Assembly: GCF_000236925.1 (NCBI RefSeq)
Contig: NC_016941.1
Span: 1,984,001-2,048,000 of the forward strand
Length of the DNA stretch: 64,000 nt
Direction of reading: 5' to 3'
Source: Staphylococcus argenteus
Lineage (GTDB): Bacteria > Bacillota > Bacilli > Staphylococcales > Staphylococcaceae
The stretch's first letter is position 1. Every line of letters starts with the position of its first letter. The notes beneath the pieces were generated by a model. That model worked only from the letters and a program-made list of their open reading frames with translations. It was not told the DNA's origin and ran no database searches. The translations under genes and the position numbers were made by a program. Positions 23,534-31,476 of this stretch are shown here, piece after piece.

Positions 23534-24073
23534 ATGGACATAATCGCGATTTGTATCGCAATTTTTAGTTTCTTACTGACTGCACTTAAATATTATTTAG
23601 ACTATATGAAAGATTCTCTTAACATCGATGTTATACCTACCAGAAGCTTTAATTACTTGGTCGATGACAAATCAAGTTACAACGATATAACATTTATTAA
23701 TTTCACAAAGTTTCCCATTTCTGTTATTGACGTTGAATTTGATATTAAAAATAAAGTAAATGAACAAAAAACGTTCAAACCTATACGATATAAAGATAAA
23801 AACTACTCCATTCCATTTACTTTAGGACCTTATGAAAGTGTTGAATGTACTTTTTTGCTCGAAGAATATCCAGTGATATGGGAATGGGATGTGACTATCA
23901 AAGTCACTACCAACAAAGGAATCTATATAAAGCCTGTTATCATAGAATCGCGGACAGAACACCGAGAATCAGAGCCACAAGTGACAGAGTTAACATCAGC
24001 AAATAAGGTAAGTGCTCTTTCCAACCCCAAGGATGGTTTTTTAAAGAAGTTTTTATATCATTTAAAACCTTAA
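23534..24073 (+). CDS. Accessory plus-strand prophage gene B, membrane-anchored, unknown
   Basis: The ATG at 23534 lies 8 nt after AGGAGG; the product is 179 aa. Residues 1-22 (MDIIAICIAIFSFLLTALKY) form a membrane anchor, followed by a short linker and a beta-rich soluble domain (ITFINFTKFPISVIDVEFDI, YESVECTFLLEEYPVIWEWD, VTIKVTTNKGIYIKPVI) resembling an Ig-like sandwich. The tail is charged and variable. I know no family. It is transcribed from the same cassette as gene A, so both are likely lysogen-expressed. Confidence 0.6.
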   Translation: MDIIAICIAIFSFLLTALKYYLDYMKDSLNIDVIPTRSFNYLVDDKSSYNDITFINFTKFPISVIDVEFDIKNKVNEQKTFKPIRYKDKNYSIPFTLGPYESVECTFLLEEYPVIWEWDVTIKVTTNKGIYIKPVIIESRTEHRESEPQVTELTSANKVSALSNPKDGFLKKFLYHLKP

Positions 24074-24094
24074 ACATTTAAAATCCTCCCTTTC

Positions 24095-24128
24095 CGTCAC
24101 TCTTTAATTGGAGTGGCGTTGATTTTTT
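24095..24128 (+). terminator. Terminator after accessory gene B
   Basis: A stem of CACTC with GAGTG (24098-24102, 24111-24115), extended by three outer pairs, is followed by TTGATTTTTT. It overlaps the end of the convergent minus-strand gene. It would complete a self-contained promoter-gene-terminator module. Confidence 0.5.
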
Positions 24129-24357
24129 CGTCTAACTTTTTCAATGCTAATTTGTAAATAACTGAAGCATGTTCGGTTTTAAAATGAGATTCAGCAATAA
24201 TTTTCAATGTTTCTAATTTATTTCTTGCATCACCGTATGTGGTACTTTCTGATAGAACACCTTCTAAAATTTGTTGAACTCGATAATCTAAAAGTTTTAA
24301 GTCTTTATTGATGCATTGTTCGACACACTCTTCTTCGGTTAACGTGATTTGTTCCAT
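24097..24357 (-). CDS. Unknown early phage protein
   Basis: The start MEQITLTEEECVEQCINKDL (86 aa) has AAGGAGGGACACA upstream; an earlier ATG at 24378 precedes that site. It is an acidic helical protein with ARNKLETLKIIAESHFKTEH and LALKKLDEKINA. It lies between the Cro-like gene and the antirepressor. The function is unknown. Confidence 0.6.
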   Translation of the reverse strand: MEQITLTEEECVEQCINKDLKLLDYRVQQILEGVLSESTTYGDARNKLETLKIIAESHFKTEHASVIYKLALKKLDEKINATPIKE

Positions 24358-24372
24358 TGTGTCCCTCCTTAA

Positions 24373-24389
24373 GTTCATATAACATGAAC
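24373..24389. promoter_or_regulatory. Repressor operator-like site
   Basis: GTTCA-N7-TGAAC, a 17-bp palindrome, recurs exactly at 24618-24634 and with one change at 24679-24695. This copy lies between the Cro-like gene and its downstream gene. All three are probably bound by the cI-like repressor, the Cro-like protein, or both. Confidence 0.65.
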
Positions 24390-24599
24390 TTTTTCTTTAA
24401 AAAAATATAAGTGTATTTTCTCTACCGGTATATCTAGTAGTTGTATAGCTTTCCATATTTCACTGTCTTTCCAACCAACTTTACCGTTGAGTTTTAAGGA
24501 TAAACTTCTCTCTGACAATTTCATAGCAATTGCAAAATTGTACTGAGTGCCATACTTTTCTACTATTTTCCCACTCAAACGTGAGTAGTCGTAACACAT
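24375..24599 (-). CDS. Cro-like repressor (DUF739-like)
   Basis: The start MCYDYSRLSGKIVEKYGTQY (74 aa) follows GAGGAGGTGCTTTT. Residues about 18-60 form a helix-turn-helix (NFAIAMKLSERSLSLKLNGK) like DUF739/Cro proteins. It is divergent from the cI-like gene and first in the leftward operon, so it should compete with cI for the operators. The stop overlaps an operator copy. Confidence 0.82.
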   Translation of the reverse strand: MCYDYSRLSGKIVEKYGTQYNFAIAMKLSERSLSLKLNGKVGWKDSEIWKAIQLLDIPVEKIHLYFFKEKVHVI

Positions 24600-24617
24600 A
24601 AAAGCACCTCCTCTCAA

Positions 24618-24731
24618 GTTCACGTATCATGAACTTAAATATACTTTACACCTTGTTTTGAATCAAGCCAATACAAAAATTCATGATTTATGAACTTTTT
24701 TGTTGAATTTTTGTTCAACAAGCTTTATTAT
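24618..24731. promoter_or_regulatory. Lysogeny switch: divergent promoters and operators
   Basis: Leftward promoter: -35 TTGATT and -10 TATATT on the minus strand (24661-24666, 24638-24643; 17-bp spacer). Rightward cI promoter: -35 TTGAAT (24703-24708), -10 TATTAT (24726-24731), 17-bp spacer. Operators GTTCA-N7-TGAAC lie at 24618-24634 (over the leftward start) and, with one mismatch, at 24679-24695. A further palindrome GTTGAA-N6-TTCAAC (24702-24719) overlaps the cI -35. The layout fits mutual repression. Confidence 0.75.
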
Positions 24732-24757
24732 GAAGTTATCAAACGGAGGTGCACTAA

Positions 24758-25528
24758 ATGAGAGAAAAAGTTTCAAATAGACTTAAACACATTATGAAAA
24801 TAAGAAACTTAAAACAAGTAGATATCATTAATAAATCGAAACCTTATCAAAAGAAACTAGGTATATCTTTAAGTAAAAGCACTTTATCTCAATATATTAA
24901 CGACGTACAATCACCCGACCAAGATAGAATTTACCTACTTTCTAAAACTCTGAACGTTGGTGAAGCGTGGCTTATGGGGTATGATGTAGATTCTTATCGA
25001 GTTCCTGATGAAGAACGTCAAGATGAAACGATAATGTCAAAAATCAATAACATATTTTCTCAACTCACACCTCCCCGCCAAGAAAACGTACTTAACTATG
25101 CAAATGAACATTTGGAAGAACAGAATAAAGTCACTTCTATAGATGGATATAAAGAGTCTAAACTAGTATCGTATATTGCATGTGGTGCAACTGGTGCTGG
25201 CATAGGAGAAGAATTATATGATGACATATTACATGAAGAAGTATTTTTTAAAGAAGACGAAACGCCATCAAATGCTGATTTTTGTATTTTAGTTAATGGT
25301 GATTCAATGGAACCTATGTTAAAACAAGGAACATACGCTTTTATTAAGAAAGAAGATTCTATTAAAGATGGTACAATTGCACTCGTTGTATTAGATGGAG
25401 TAAGTCTTATCAAGCGTGTAGATATATGCGAAGACTATATTAATTTGGTATCTCTAAATCCGAAGTATGATGATATCAAAGTCGCTTCGTTTAGTGATAT
25501 TAAAGTAATGGGCAAAGTTGTATTGTGA
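24758..25528 (+). CDS. cI-like repressor with LexA-type S24 peptidase domain
   Basis: The 256-aa protein has an N-terminal helix-turn-helix (about 15-75: LKQVDIINKSKPYQKKLGIS, SKSTLSQYINDVQSPDQDRI) and a C-terminal S24 domain with Ser183 in VNGDSMEPM and Lys219 in DGVSLIKRV. A candidate cleavage region is CGATGAGIGEE (142-152), with an Ala-Gly pair. RecA-stimulated self-cleavage would allow SOS induction. It keeps the lytic promoters off. GGAGGTGCACTAA precedes the ATG. Confidence 0.92.
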   Translation: MREKVSNRLKHIMKIRNLKQVDIINKSKPYQKKLGISLSKSTLSQYINDVQSPDQDRIYLLSKTLNVGEAWLMGYDVDSYRVPDEERQDETIMSKINNIFSQLTPPRQENVLNYANEHLEEQNKVTSIDGYKESKLVSYIACGATGAGIGEELYDDILHEEVFFKEDETPSNADFCILVNGDSMEPMLKQGTYAFIKKEDSIKDGTIALVVLDGVSLIKRVDICEDYINLVSLNPKYDDIKVASFSDIKVMGKVVL

Positions 25529-25582
25529 TTAATAACGTATATTTAGCGCTTTAATATAAATATAAACAAAGGAGAAATTGAC

Positions 25583-25672
25583 ATGAAAAAAGCAATCTTA
25601 ACTTTAAGTCTTATATTTATTACCTACTACCTCACTTTTAAATATATGTGGATTAAAGAATTGAAGTATTAA
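25583..25672 (+). CDS. 29-aa hydrophobic peptide
   Basis: A short frame with a good ribosome-binding site (AAAGGAGAAATTGAC) encodes MKKAILTLSLIFITYYLTFK and nine more residues. It is one membrane-spanning helix with basic ends. It follows cI and is probably cotranscribed. It could be a membrane-active peptide, but no antisense RNA partner is evident. Confidence 0.55.
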   Translation: MKKAILTLSLIFITYYLTFKYMWIKELKY

Positions 25673-25727
25673 TCATGCTTATTTGAAAAAGACGTCTATT
25701 TCAGCAGTGTTTGAAAGGAAGTTTATA

Positions 25728-25910
25728 ATGAAAATAACTAATTGCAAAATAAAAAAAGAAACTATAGTATATGAAGTTTTAACTAGTGGTAATCAACCAT
25801 TCACTTATGAGTTACCTAAAGATTTATCGTCACATAATGCGCGTAAATACTTGGAATTTATTTCACAAAAAATAGATGGCGATAAGTTAACCAAAGAAGA
25901 TTCATTATGA
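25728..25910 (+). CDS. Unknown small prophage protein
   Basis: ATG 25728 follows AAAGGAAGTTTATA; the product is 60 aa, MKITNCKIKKETIVYEVLTS onward. It is beta-rich at the start, then a helix (SSHNARKYLEFISQKIDGDK). It lies between cI and the PemK-like gene on the lysogenic strand. No family is recognised. Confidence 0.6.
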   Translation: MKITNCKIKKETIVYEVLTSGNQPFTYELPKDLSSHNARKYLEFISQKIDGDKLTKEDSL

Positions 25911-25920
25911 TTTTACTAAT

Positions 25921-25947
25921 CAAAAAACGTCTACAAGTGTAGACGTT
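25921..25947 (-). terminator. Hairpin with minus-strand U-run
   Basis: A perfect 9-bp stem (25926-25934 with 25939-25947), loop AAGT, is followed on the minus strand by a T-run (complement of 25922-25927). It could stop stray leftward transcription entering the repressor genes. On the plus strand it precedes the PemK-like gene without a T-run. Confidence 0.5.
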
Positions 25948-26701
25948 GAATGGTGGTGAGAGTGTGAGCGAGAATAAAGGAGAAATGATGACGCATAATA
26001 TAGAAAAACGCATTAATAAATTAAAAACTTCTGGAAATCCAAAATTTAAAAAATTAGATTCAGATATTCACTATTTACTCAAGAGATTTGAAGGTGAAAA
26101 AAACCATAAAGGTTTTTATCCAAAGTTTAAACAAGGAGAAATAGTTTTTGTAGATTTCGGTATAAACGTTAATAAAGAATTCTCTAATTCACACTTTGCA
26201 ATAGTGATGAATAAAAATGATTCTAATACGGAAGATATAGTAAATGTTATTCCCTTATCTTCTAAAGAAAACAAAAAGTATTTAAAGATGAATTTTGATT
26301 TGAAATGGGAGTATTATTTAAGATTGTTTTTAAATTTAATTAGCGCGCAAAATAATTCAGCTATATTAAAAGAAGTTTTCGATAAAAAATACCAAAAAAA
26401 CAACACAGAATTCATCACTAAAGATTATTTTAGTGAATTTATATCTGATAGTTTAGAAATTGAAAATAAATTAAATAAAATTGACAGAAACATTAATAAC
26501 ATAGTATCAGCAATTGATAAGGTAAAAAAATTAAAAGGTAATAGTTACGCTTGCATAAATTCTTTCCAGCCGATTAGTAAGTTTCGCATAAGAAAAGTTT
26601 TACCCCAAAAAATTAAAAATCCAGTAATAGATTCTTCGGATATTATGTTACTGATAAATAGAATTAATAATAATATATTGCAGATTCCTGATATAAGATG
26701 A
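25946..26701 (+). CDS. PemK/MazF-like toxin-family protein with helical extension
   Basis: The open frame is 251 codons. The likely start is the second ATG of MMTHNIEKRINKLKTSG (near 25988), 5 nt after AAAGGAG, giving about 237 aa; a GTG at 25964 is possible. Residues about 60-125 of the frame (YPKFKQGEIVFVDFGINVNK, HFAIVMNKNDSN, IVNVIPLSS) match the PemK/MazF SH3-like beta-barrel, with R/S/T-type catalytic residues unclear. The C-terminal 110 residues are helical and charged. MazF enzymes cut RNA. No antitoxin gene is visible. The coding sequence is very AT-rich, suggesting acquisition. Confidence 0.65.
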   Translation: MNGGESVSENKGEMMTHNIEKRINKLKTSGNPKFKKLDSDIHYLLKRFEGEKNHKGFYPKFKQGEIVFVDFGINVNKEFSNSHFAIVMNKNDSNTEDIVNVIPLSSKENKKYLKMNFDLKWEYYLRLFLNLISAQNNSAILKEVFDKKYQKNNTEFITKDYFSEFISDSLEIENKLNKIDRNINNIVSAIDKVKKLKGNSYACINSFQPISKFRIRKVLPQKIKNPVIDSSDIMLLINRINNNILQIPDIR

Positions 26702-26795
26702 TATAATTTTAATATATTAAAGGTTTATCCTTTAAAACACGTATATATTCGTTACCATTTTTGGTAATTAACCATGTAATCTTATAACTATAAGT

Positions 26796-26827
26796 GGCGT
26801 CTGTATTTTATACAGGCGTCTTTTTTT
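26796..26827 (+). terminator. Terminator between PemK-like and integrase genes
   Basis: An 11-bp stem with two G-U pairs (26796-26806 with 26810-26820) and loop TTT is followed by seven T. It ends the plus-strand lysogeny transcript before the integrase gene. Confidence 0.8.
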
Positions 26828-26891
26828 ATACAATTTTCATGGGTAGCCCGCCTACCCTTATTATTTTTTGCCAATTTTGAGGAGGGAACGC

Positions 26892-27929
26892 ATGAAAACA
26901 CGTTGTTACGATGGTAAAAAATGGCAATATGAATTTAAGTATGAAGGAAAAAGATACCGTAAGAAAGGTTTTAGAACAAAGCGTGAAGCTAATTCTGCTG
27001 GACTAGACAAGTTAAATGAGTTAAGAAGTGGTTTTAATATAGATAACTATATAACTCTTGAAGAATACTTCGAAAATTGGATTAAAACGTATAAACAACC
27101 TGTTGTTAAAGAAAATACCTACCGTCATTATAGAAATGCATTACAACATATACAAAAACATAAAATAGGTAAAATGGAGTTATCAAAGATAAATAGACAA
27201 GTTTATCAGAAATTCATAAACGATTATTCAAAAGAACACGCAAAAGAAACTATAAGAAAAACAAACGGTGCTATTCGGTCAGCTTTAGATGACGCATTAT
27301 ATGATGGGCTTATTTTTAAAAATCCCGCTTATAAAGTTAATTATAAAGCCGGAAAACCTACGAAGTCAGAACAAGAAAAATTCATCTCGGTAACTGAATA
27401 TGAAATACTAAAAGATCACGTCAGAAAGAAGAGAACTCGTTCATCATTAGCGCTATTCATAATGATTTGTACGGGTTGTCGTGTCAGTGGTGCAAGAAAT
27501 ATAAAGATTGAGCATATCAACCAAGTGAAAAACACTATATTTATTGACGAGCGAAAAACCGATACTTCCCCTAGATATATCAGTATCGCTAAATCTGATA
27601 TGAAACACATTATGGACGTCATAAGTACATTTGCAATTAGCTATGATGGTTACATTTTCAAAGAAGCCGGATCTATAATTAACCTTCATGCTATCAATAA
27701 TGCTTTGAAATCAGCCTGTAGAGTCAATAATATACCAATTATTACATCGCACGCATTAAGACACACTCATTGTTCTTATTTACTAGCAAAAGGTGTATCT
27801 ATACATTACATTTCTAAAAGATTAGGTCATAAAAATATAGCAATAACTACATCCGTGTATTCTCATTTGTTAGAAGAAAAATTTAATGAAGAGGACAAAA
27901 AAACAACTAAAATTTTAGAAAGTATGTAA
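26892..27929 (+). CDS. int: Tyrosine integrase, Sa3 (hlb) type
   Basis: Start MKTRCYDGKKWQYEFKYEGK, preceded by GAGGAGGG; 345 aa. The N-terminal arm-binding domain (1-55, AP2-like) and SAM-like core (about 50-140, LEEYFENWIKTYKQPVVKEN) are followed by the catalytic domain with Arg197 (CTGCRVSG), His287-x-x-Arg290 (SHALRH), His313 (LGHKN) and nucleophile Tyr323 (TTSVYSHLL). It integrates the phage at the 14-bp core in hlb. The gene ends 57 bp before the core, the standard layout for hlb-converting phages. Confidence 0.95.
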   Translation: MKTRCYDGKKWQYEFKYEGKRYRKKGFRTKREANSAGLDKLNELRSGFNIDNYITLEEYFENWIKTYKQPVVKENTYRHYRNALQHIQKHKIGKMELSKINRQVYQKFINDYSKEHAKETIRKTNGAIRSALDDALYDGLIFKNPAYKVNYKAGKPTKSEQEKFISVTEYEILKDHVRKKRTRSSLALFIMICTGCRVSGARNIKIEHINQVKNTIFIDERKTDTSPRYISIAKSDMKHIMDVISTFAISYDGYIFKEAGSIINLHAINNALKSACRVNNIPIITSHALRHTHCSYLLAKGVSIHYISKRLGHKNIAITTSVYSHLLEEKFNEEDKKTTKILESM

Positions 27930-27986
27930 TTTAGGGACCCATTAGGGACTCCAAACCCAATAAATACTGTTGTTACAAGGTTTCTA

Positions 27987-28000
27987 TGTATCCGAACTGG
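27987..28000. other. Phage attachment core (right junction)
   Basis: TGTATCCGAACTGG is the 14-bp core reported for phi13-type integration in hlb. It is the first part of the remaining hlb sequence. The other prophage end lies left of the window, so excision boundaries cannot be read here. Confidence 0.9.
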
Positions 28001-28810
28001 GGCCAATATAAACGAGCTGATTTAATTGGTCAGTCTTCATATATTAAAAATAATGATGTTGTTATTTTCAATGAAGCATTTGATAATGGTGCATCTGATA
28101 AGTTATTAAATAATGTTAAAAAAGAATATCCATATCAAACACCTGTGCTTGGTCGTTCTCATTCTGGTTGGGATAAAACTGAAGGTAATTATTCTAATAC
28201 AGTTGCTGAAGATGGTGGCGTAGCAATTGTAAGTAAATATCCGATTAAAGAAAAAATTCAACATGTTTTCAAAAGCGGTTGTGGATTTGATAATGATAGT
28301 AACAAAGGATTTGTTTATACAAAAATAGAAAAAAATGGTAAAAACGTCCATGTTATCGGAACACATACACAATCAGAAGATACTCGTTGTGGTGCTGGTC
28401 ATGATAGAAAAATTAGAGCTGAACAAATGAAAGAAATTAGCGACTTTGTTAAAAAGAAAAACATCCCTAAAGACGAAACTGTATATATCGGTGGCGACTT
28501 GAATGTCAATAAAGGTACTGAAGAGTTCAAAGATATGCTTAAAAACTTAAACGTTAATGATGTTTTATATGCAGGTCACAACAGTACATGGGATCCAAAA
28601 TCGAATTCTATTGCAAAATATAATTATCCTAATGGCAAACCAGAACATTTAGACTATATATTCACAGACAAAGATCATAAACAACCTAAGCAATTAATCA
28701 ATGAGGTTGTTACTGAAAAACCAAAACCATGGGATGTATATGCGTTCCCTTACTATTATGTATACAATGATTTTTCAGATCATTACCCAATCAAAGCCTA
28801 TAGTAAATAG
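27987..28810 (+). pseudogene. hlb: Beta-haemolysin (sphingomyelinase) gene, 3' fragment cut by prophage
   Basis: The fragment encodes about 274 residues (YPNWGQYKRADLIGQSSYIK to SDHYPIKAYSK) of the about 330-aa neutral sphingomyelinase. The signal peptide and the first about 55 residues (including the N-terminal metal-site region) are separated by the prophage. Retained catalytic parts are NEAFD, GTHTQ, GGDLNVN and SDHYPI. An ATG created at the junction could start an intracellular product, but secretion would fail. This is negative lysogenic conversion; precise excision would restore the toxin. A few residues differ from common S. aureus Hlb as recalled. Confidence 0.93.
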
Positions 28811-28824
28811 TGCTCAACAAACTA

Positions 28825-28860
28825 CATCGCTTCGGTCGTTTTGATCGAAGCGATTTTTAT
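28825..28860 (+). terminator. hlb terminator
   Basis: Stem ATCGCTTCG with CGAAGCGAT (28825-28833, 28846-28854) is followed by TTTTTAT. It lies 15 bp after the hlb stop. Confidence 0.85.
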
Positions 28861-28996
28861 CTTCTGATAATCTTATTTGCTCTAGTTTCTTCATTAAATT
28901 ATAGATACTTCAGTTTTAAAGTCAGATGCTTATTTCAATTTAATACATACGCCTTTTGACAATAATATAAAAGTAGGGAGTAAGACAGAAATAATA

Positions 28997-29031
28997 AAGA
29001 ACCACTAATGATTTATTATGTAGTGGTTCTT
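28997..29031. terminator. Hairpin in hlb-lukB intergenic region
   Basis: An 11-bp perfect stem (28997-29007 with 29021-29031) with a 13-nt loop lies between the convergent hlb fragment and lukB. It has no long T-run on either side. It may be an extra terminator or a remnant repeat. Confidence 0.5.
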
Positions 29032-29138
29032 ATACATTAGCCACAGTTCATGTGTACTTAAAAATAGGAATACATGAATAAAACGCATGCATAAGAAATA
29101 CTAATTTCTATAGAAAAAGTATTTCTTTATCGTTGTCC

Positions 29139-29314
29139 TACCCCAACTTGCATTGTTTGTAGAATTTCTTCTTGAAATTCTCTATGTTGGGGCCCCGACC
29201 CCAACTTGCACATTTTTGTAAGCTGACTTTATGTCAGCTTCTGTGTTGGGGCCCCAGCCCCAACTTGCATTGTCTGTAGAATTTCTTCTTGAAATTCTCT
29301 GTGTCGGGCCCCGC
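29139..29314. repeat. STAR-type intergenic repeat array
   Basis: Three related units contain CCCCAACTTGCA and GTTGGGGCCCC-like cores, spaced by AGAATTTCTTCTTGAAATTCT (twice) or a different hairpin linker (29218-29252). This is the S. aureus repeat (STAR) pattern of GC-rich intergenic elements. It lies between convergent genes. Function unknown. Confidence 0.85.
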
Positions 29315-29330
29315 AGTCAACTTCTGTCAA

Positions 29331-29384
29331 TATAACATTGTAGAGTCTAGGACATTGATTTATATCCCAGACTCTACCATAAAC
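29331..29384. repeat. Imperfect copy of an intergenic hairpin repeat; probable lukAB terminator
   Basis: GTAGAGTCTAGG ... CCCAGACTCTAC (29341-29378) forms a long stem. The sequence is repeated in inverted orientation at 35106-35160. Position after lukB (minus strand) suggests a terminator role. Confidence 0.65.
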
Positions 29385-29385
29385 C

Positions 29386-30402
29386 TTATTTTTTCTCTTT
29401 ATCATCTAAAGCTTTAATGAATTTTACATCGTGCGTCTTCCAATCTACTTCGTATAAAGCTGACAATTTTTCTTCTTTCTGATCTACATGGTTTTTACCT
29501 GTCCAATATCCCCAGAATCCATGTCGCATCCAATCTATTTTAAAATCATCCATTGTACGTTTATAATGAACTACAAATTTTGATTTCCCTTTATCTTTCT
29601 TATCATGTGACATAACAGCTAAAAACTCAGGATTAAATCCTTCAGACACAGTTACAGGCATTTTATTTTTCGGTGTAAAATTATCTTTCGCCCATAAATT
29701 ACCATTTCTTGTTAATGTGAAAATTTCACTACCCACTCTATTATCACTATCATTAGTTAATTGTCTTGTATGGTCATGTCCCATATTATTTATTAAATGT
29801 GCTTCTACTTTCCAACCTACACCTTTATTTGTCGCAGGTTGATCAATTAATGTACGATATGATGGTTGTTGATAACTTATTGTTTCTGAATAATTACGTT
29901 CTTTCGTAATATTACCAGTAATGCCTCCTGGACTAATAGAGAAATCTCCACCTGTTTTATAACCATATGTGTATTTAACTTCTCTTGTTTCATCTTGATT
30001 TTTCGGAGCAAAATCTGTCACTTTTGTATTCGTGTTATTATCTACATTTTGAATTGAAACTGAATATGAACCTGGCCATCTTAACGTGCTATTCCAATAA
30101 CCATTTGGGTCTAATATTTTCAATCCACTACCAATCGTTCCTTTTGCTTTGATAAAAACTGTTTCTTTATCATAATTAGGTTCAGTTAAAAAATTAAATT
30201 GTAAACTTTGAGAGATTTTTTTCTGAGAATCACTAGTTGTAGCTGTACGTGTGAACATTTTTGTATTTCCATCTATATTTTGCTCAGAAACTTGTGTGAT
30301 TTCTGATTTAATCTTTGCAAATGAGGTTGCCGGGAATACAGTTAAAGTAGTTGATAACGCTAAACTACAGATTGTGATATTTTTACATATTTGTTTAATC
30401 AT
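29386..30402 (-). CDS. lukB: Leukocidin subunit LukB (LukG), F component
   Basis: The 338-aa secreted protein has a signal peptide (about 1-29, ending ATSFA) and the beta-barrel leukocidin fold: [30 protein letters not shown], the stem region rich in Gly/Ser ([17 protein letters not shown]) and the rim/cap part [20 protein letters not shown]. It is the partner of LukA; the dimer binds CD11b on human phagocytes and forms pores. It is the second gene of the lukAB operon (22 bp after lukA). GAAGGGAAGG precedes the ATG. Confidence 0.93.
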   Translation of the reverse strand: MIKQICKNITICSLALSTTLTVFPATSFAKIKSEITQVSEQNIDGNTKMFTRTATTSDSQKKISQSLQFNFLTEPNYDKETVFIKAKGTIGSGLKILDPNGYWNSTLRWPGSYSVSIQNVDNNTNTKVTDFAPKNQDETREVKYTYGYKTGGDFSISPGGITGNITKERNYSETISYQQPSYRTLIDQPATNKGVGWKVEAHLINNMGHDHTRQLTNDSDNRVGSEIFTLTRNGNLWAKDNFTPKNKMPVTVSEGFNPEFLAVMSHDKKDKGKSKFVVHYKRTMDDFKIDWMRHGFWGYWTGKNHVDQKEEKLSALYEVDWKTHDVKFIKALDDKEKK

Positions 30403-30423
30403 TTGTAATCCTTCCCTTCAAAT

Positions 30424-31476
30424 TTATCCTTCTCTAAACGGCTGGTCATCTGAGTATTTATCAACGACCTTAACTGTTTTATTTTTCCAATCAACTTCAT
30501 AAGTCACTATAAATCTATGACCTACTTTATTTTTCTCTAAAATTGGCGGTGCATAATGTAGACCAGGACTATTTTTCAAAATATCTTGATTTCGTGTGTA
30601 TGTTACTTCAAATTGCGTTTTCTCGTTCGACTTTTCATTAGATAAATAAGTTAAAAATTCTGGATTAAATCCACTTCTGACAAGAGCTGGATATCTATAT
30701 TTAGCAGCAAAACTTGATTCAGGATTATCTACTGAAGACGTTCTAGTATTTCTATAGAATAAAAATTCATCATTTCTATTTTTTACTTCTCCACCATATT
30801 TCAAATCATTCGCTATAACCGACCAATGCACATGCCAGTTATTATTTTTACCGCTCGCAATTGTGTCATAATTTTGCTGATTGTAACTAATCGTTTGTGA
30901 ATAGCTATTTGAAGAGTTTCGTCCAATACCTTTTATTGAATCGAATTTACCTCCAAGCGTATATGAAAACGTACTATCTACTTTCGCAGTTGAAATTTTA
31001 TTTTTCGGTAATTGATCTAATATCTCAGTTTTAGGATTTCTTTTCACTTGGAAATCTACGTGATATTCACTTGGATATTTTAGCCACGTTGAATTTTTTT
31101 CTTCTTTATGAGACTCAAATTTCAAATTTGAATGAATTGAACCTTGTTTTTTAACAAGTAATACATCTTTGTCATATGTTGGATCATCGATGAAATTGAA
31201 TTCTAAATTTTGCAAGATATTCGTTTTCTCATCATATTCTGATTCGGTGCGCTTTGTGACTTTACCATTTTTACCAACATCATCTGGCGCTGCGACATTC
31301 TTACCTTTCTTAGTTGAATCTTGCTTGTCTTTTTGTTGAGCTTTATCAACATGTTCTTTCTTATTTTGATCTTGTGAGTCTTTATGAGCTGAATTTGCTT
31401 GAGTCGTTGCTGCTGATAACAATAAAAGTGCGCATGATAATGATGACGCTAATAAAACACGTTTTTTATTTTTCAT
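30424..31476 (-). CDS. lukA: Leukocidin subunit LukA (LukH), S component
   Basis: The 350-aa protein has a signal peptide (about 1-28) and the extra charged N-terminal extension special to LukA ([20 protein letters not shown]). The leukocidin core follows: [54 protein letters not shown]. The C-terminal tail (SDDQPFREG) beyond the core is also LukA-like and contributes to receptor specificity. First gene of the lukAB operon. It is chromosomal, not a phage toxin. Confidence 0.93.
   Translation of the reverse strand: MKNKKRVLLASSLSCALLLLSAATTQANSAHKDSQDQNKKEHVDKAQQKDKQDSTKKGKNVAAPDDVGKNGKVTKRTESEYDEKTNILQNLEFNFIDDPTYDKDVLLVKKQGSIHSNLKFESHKEEKNSTWLKYPSEYHVDFQVKRNPKTEILDQLPKNKISTAKVDSTFSYTLGGKFDSIKGIGRNSSNSYSQTISYNQQNYDTIASGKNNNWHVHWSVIANDLKYGGEVKNRNDEFLFYRNTRTSSVDNPESSFAAKYRYPALVRSGFNPEFLTYLSNEKSNEKTQFEVTYTRNQDILKNSPGLHYAPPILEKNKVGHRFIVTYEVDWKNKTVKVVDKYSDDQPFREG

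Noticed and set aside
29386..31476. LukA/LukB as phage-carried PVL-type toxin
   Set aside because: The genes lie outside the attachment core and have LukAB features (long LukA N-terminus), so they are chromosomal.
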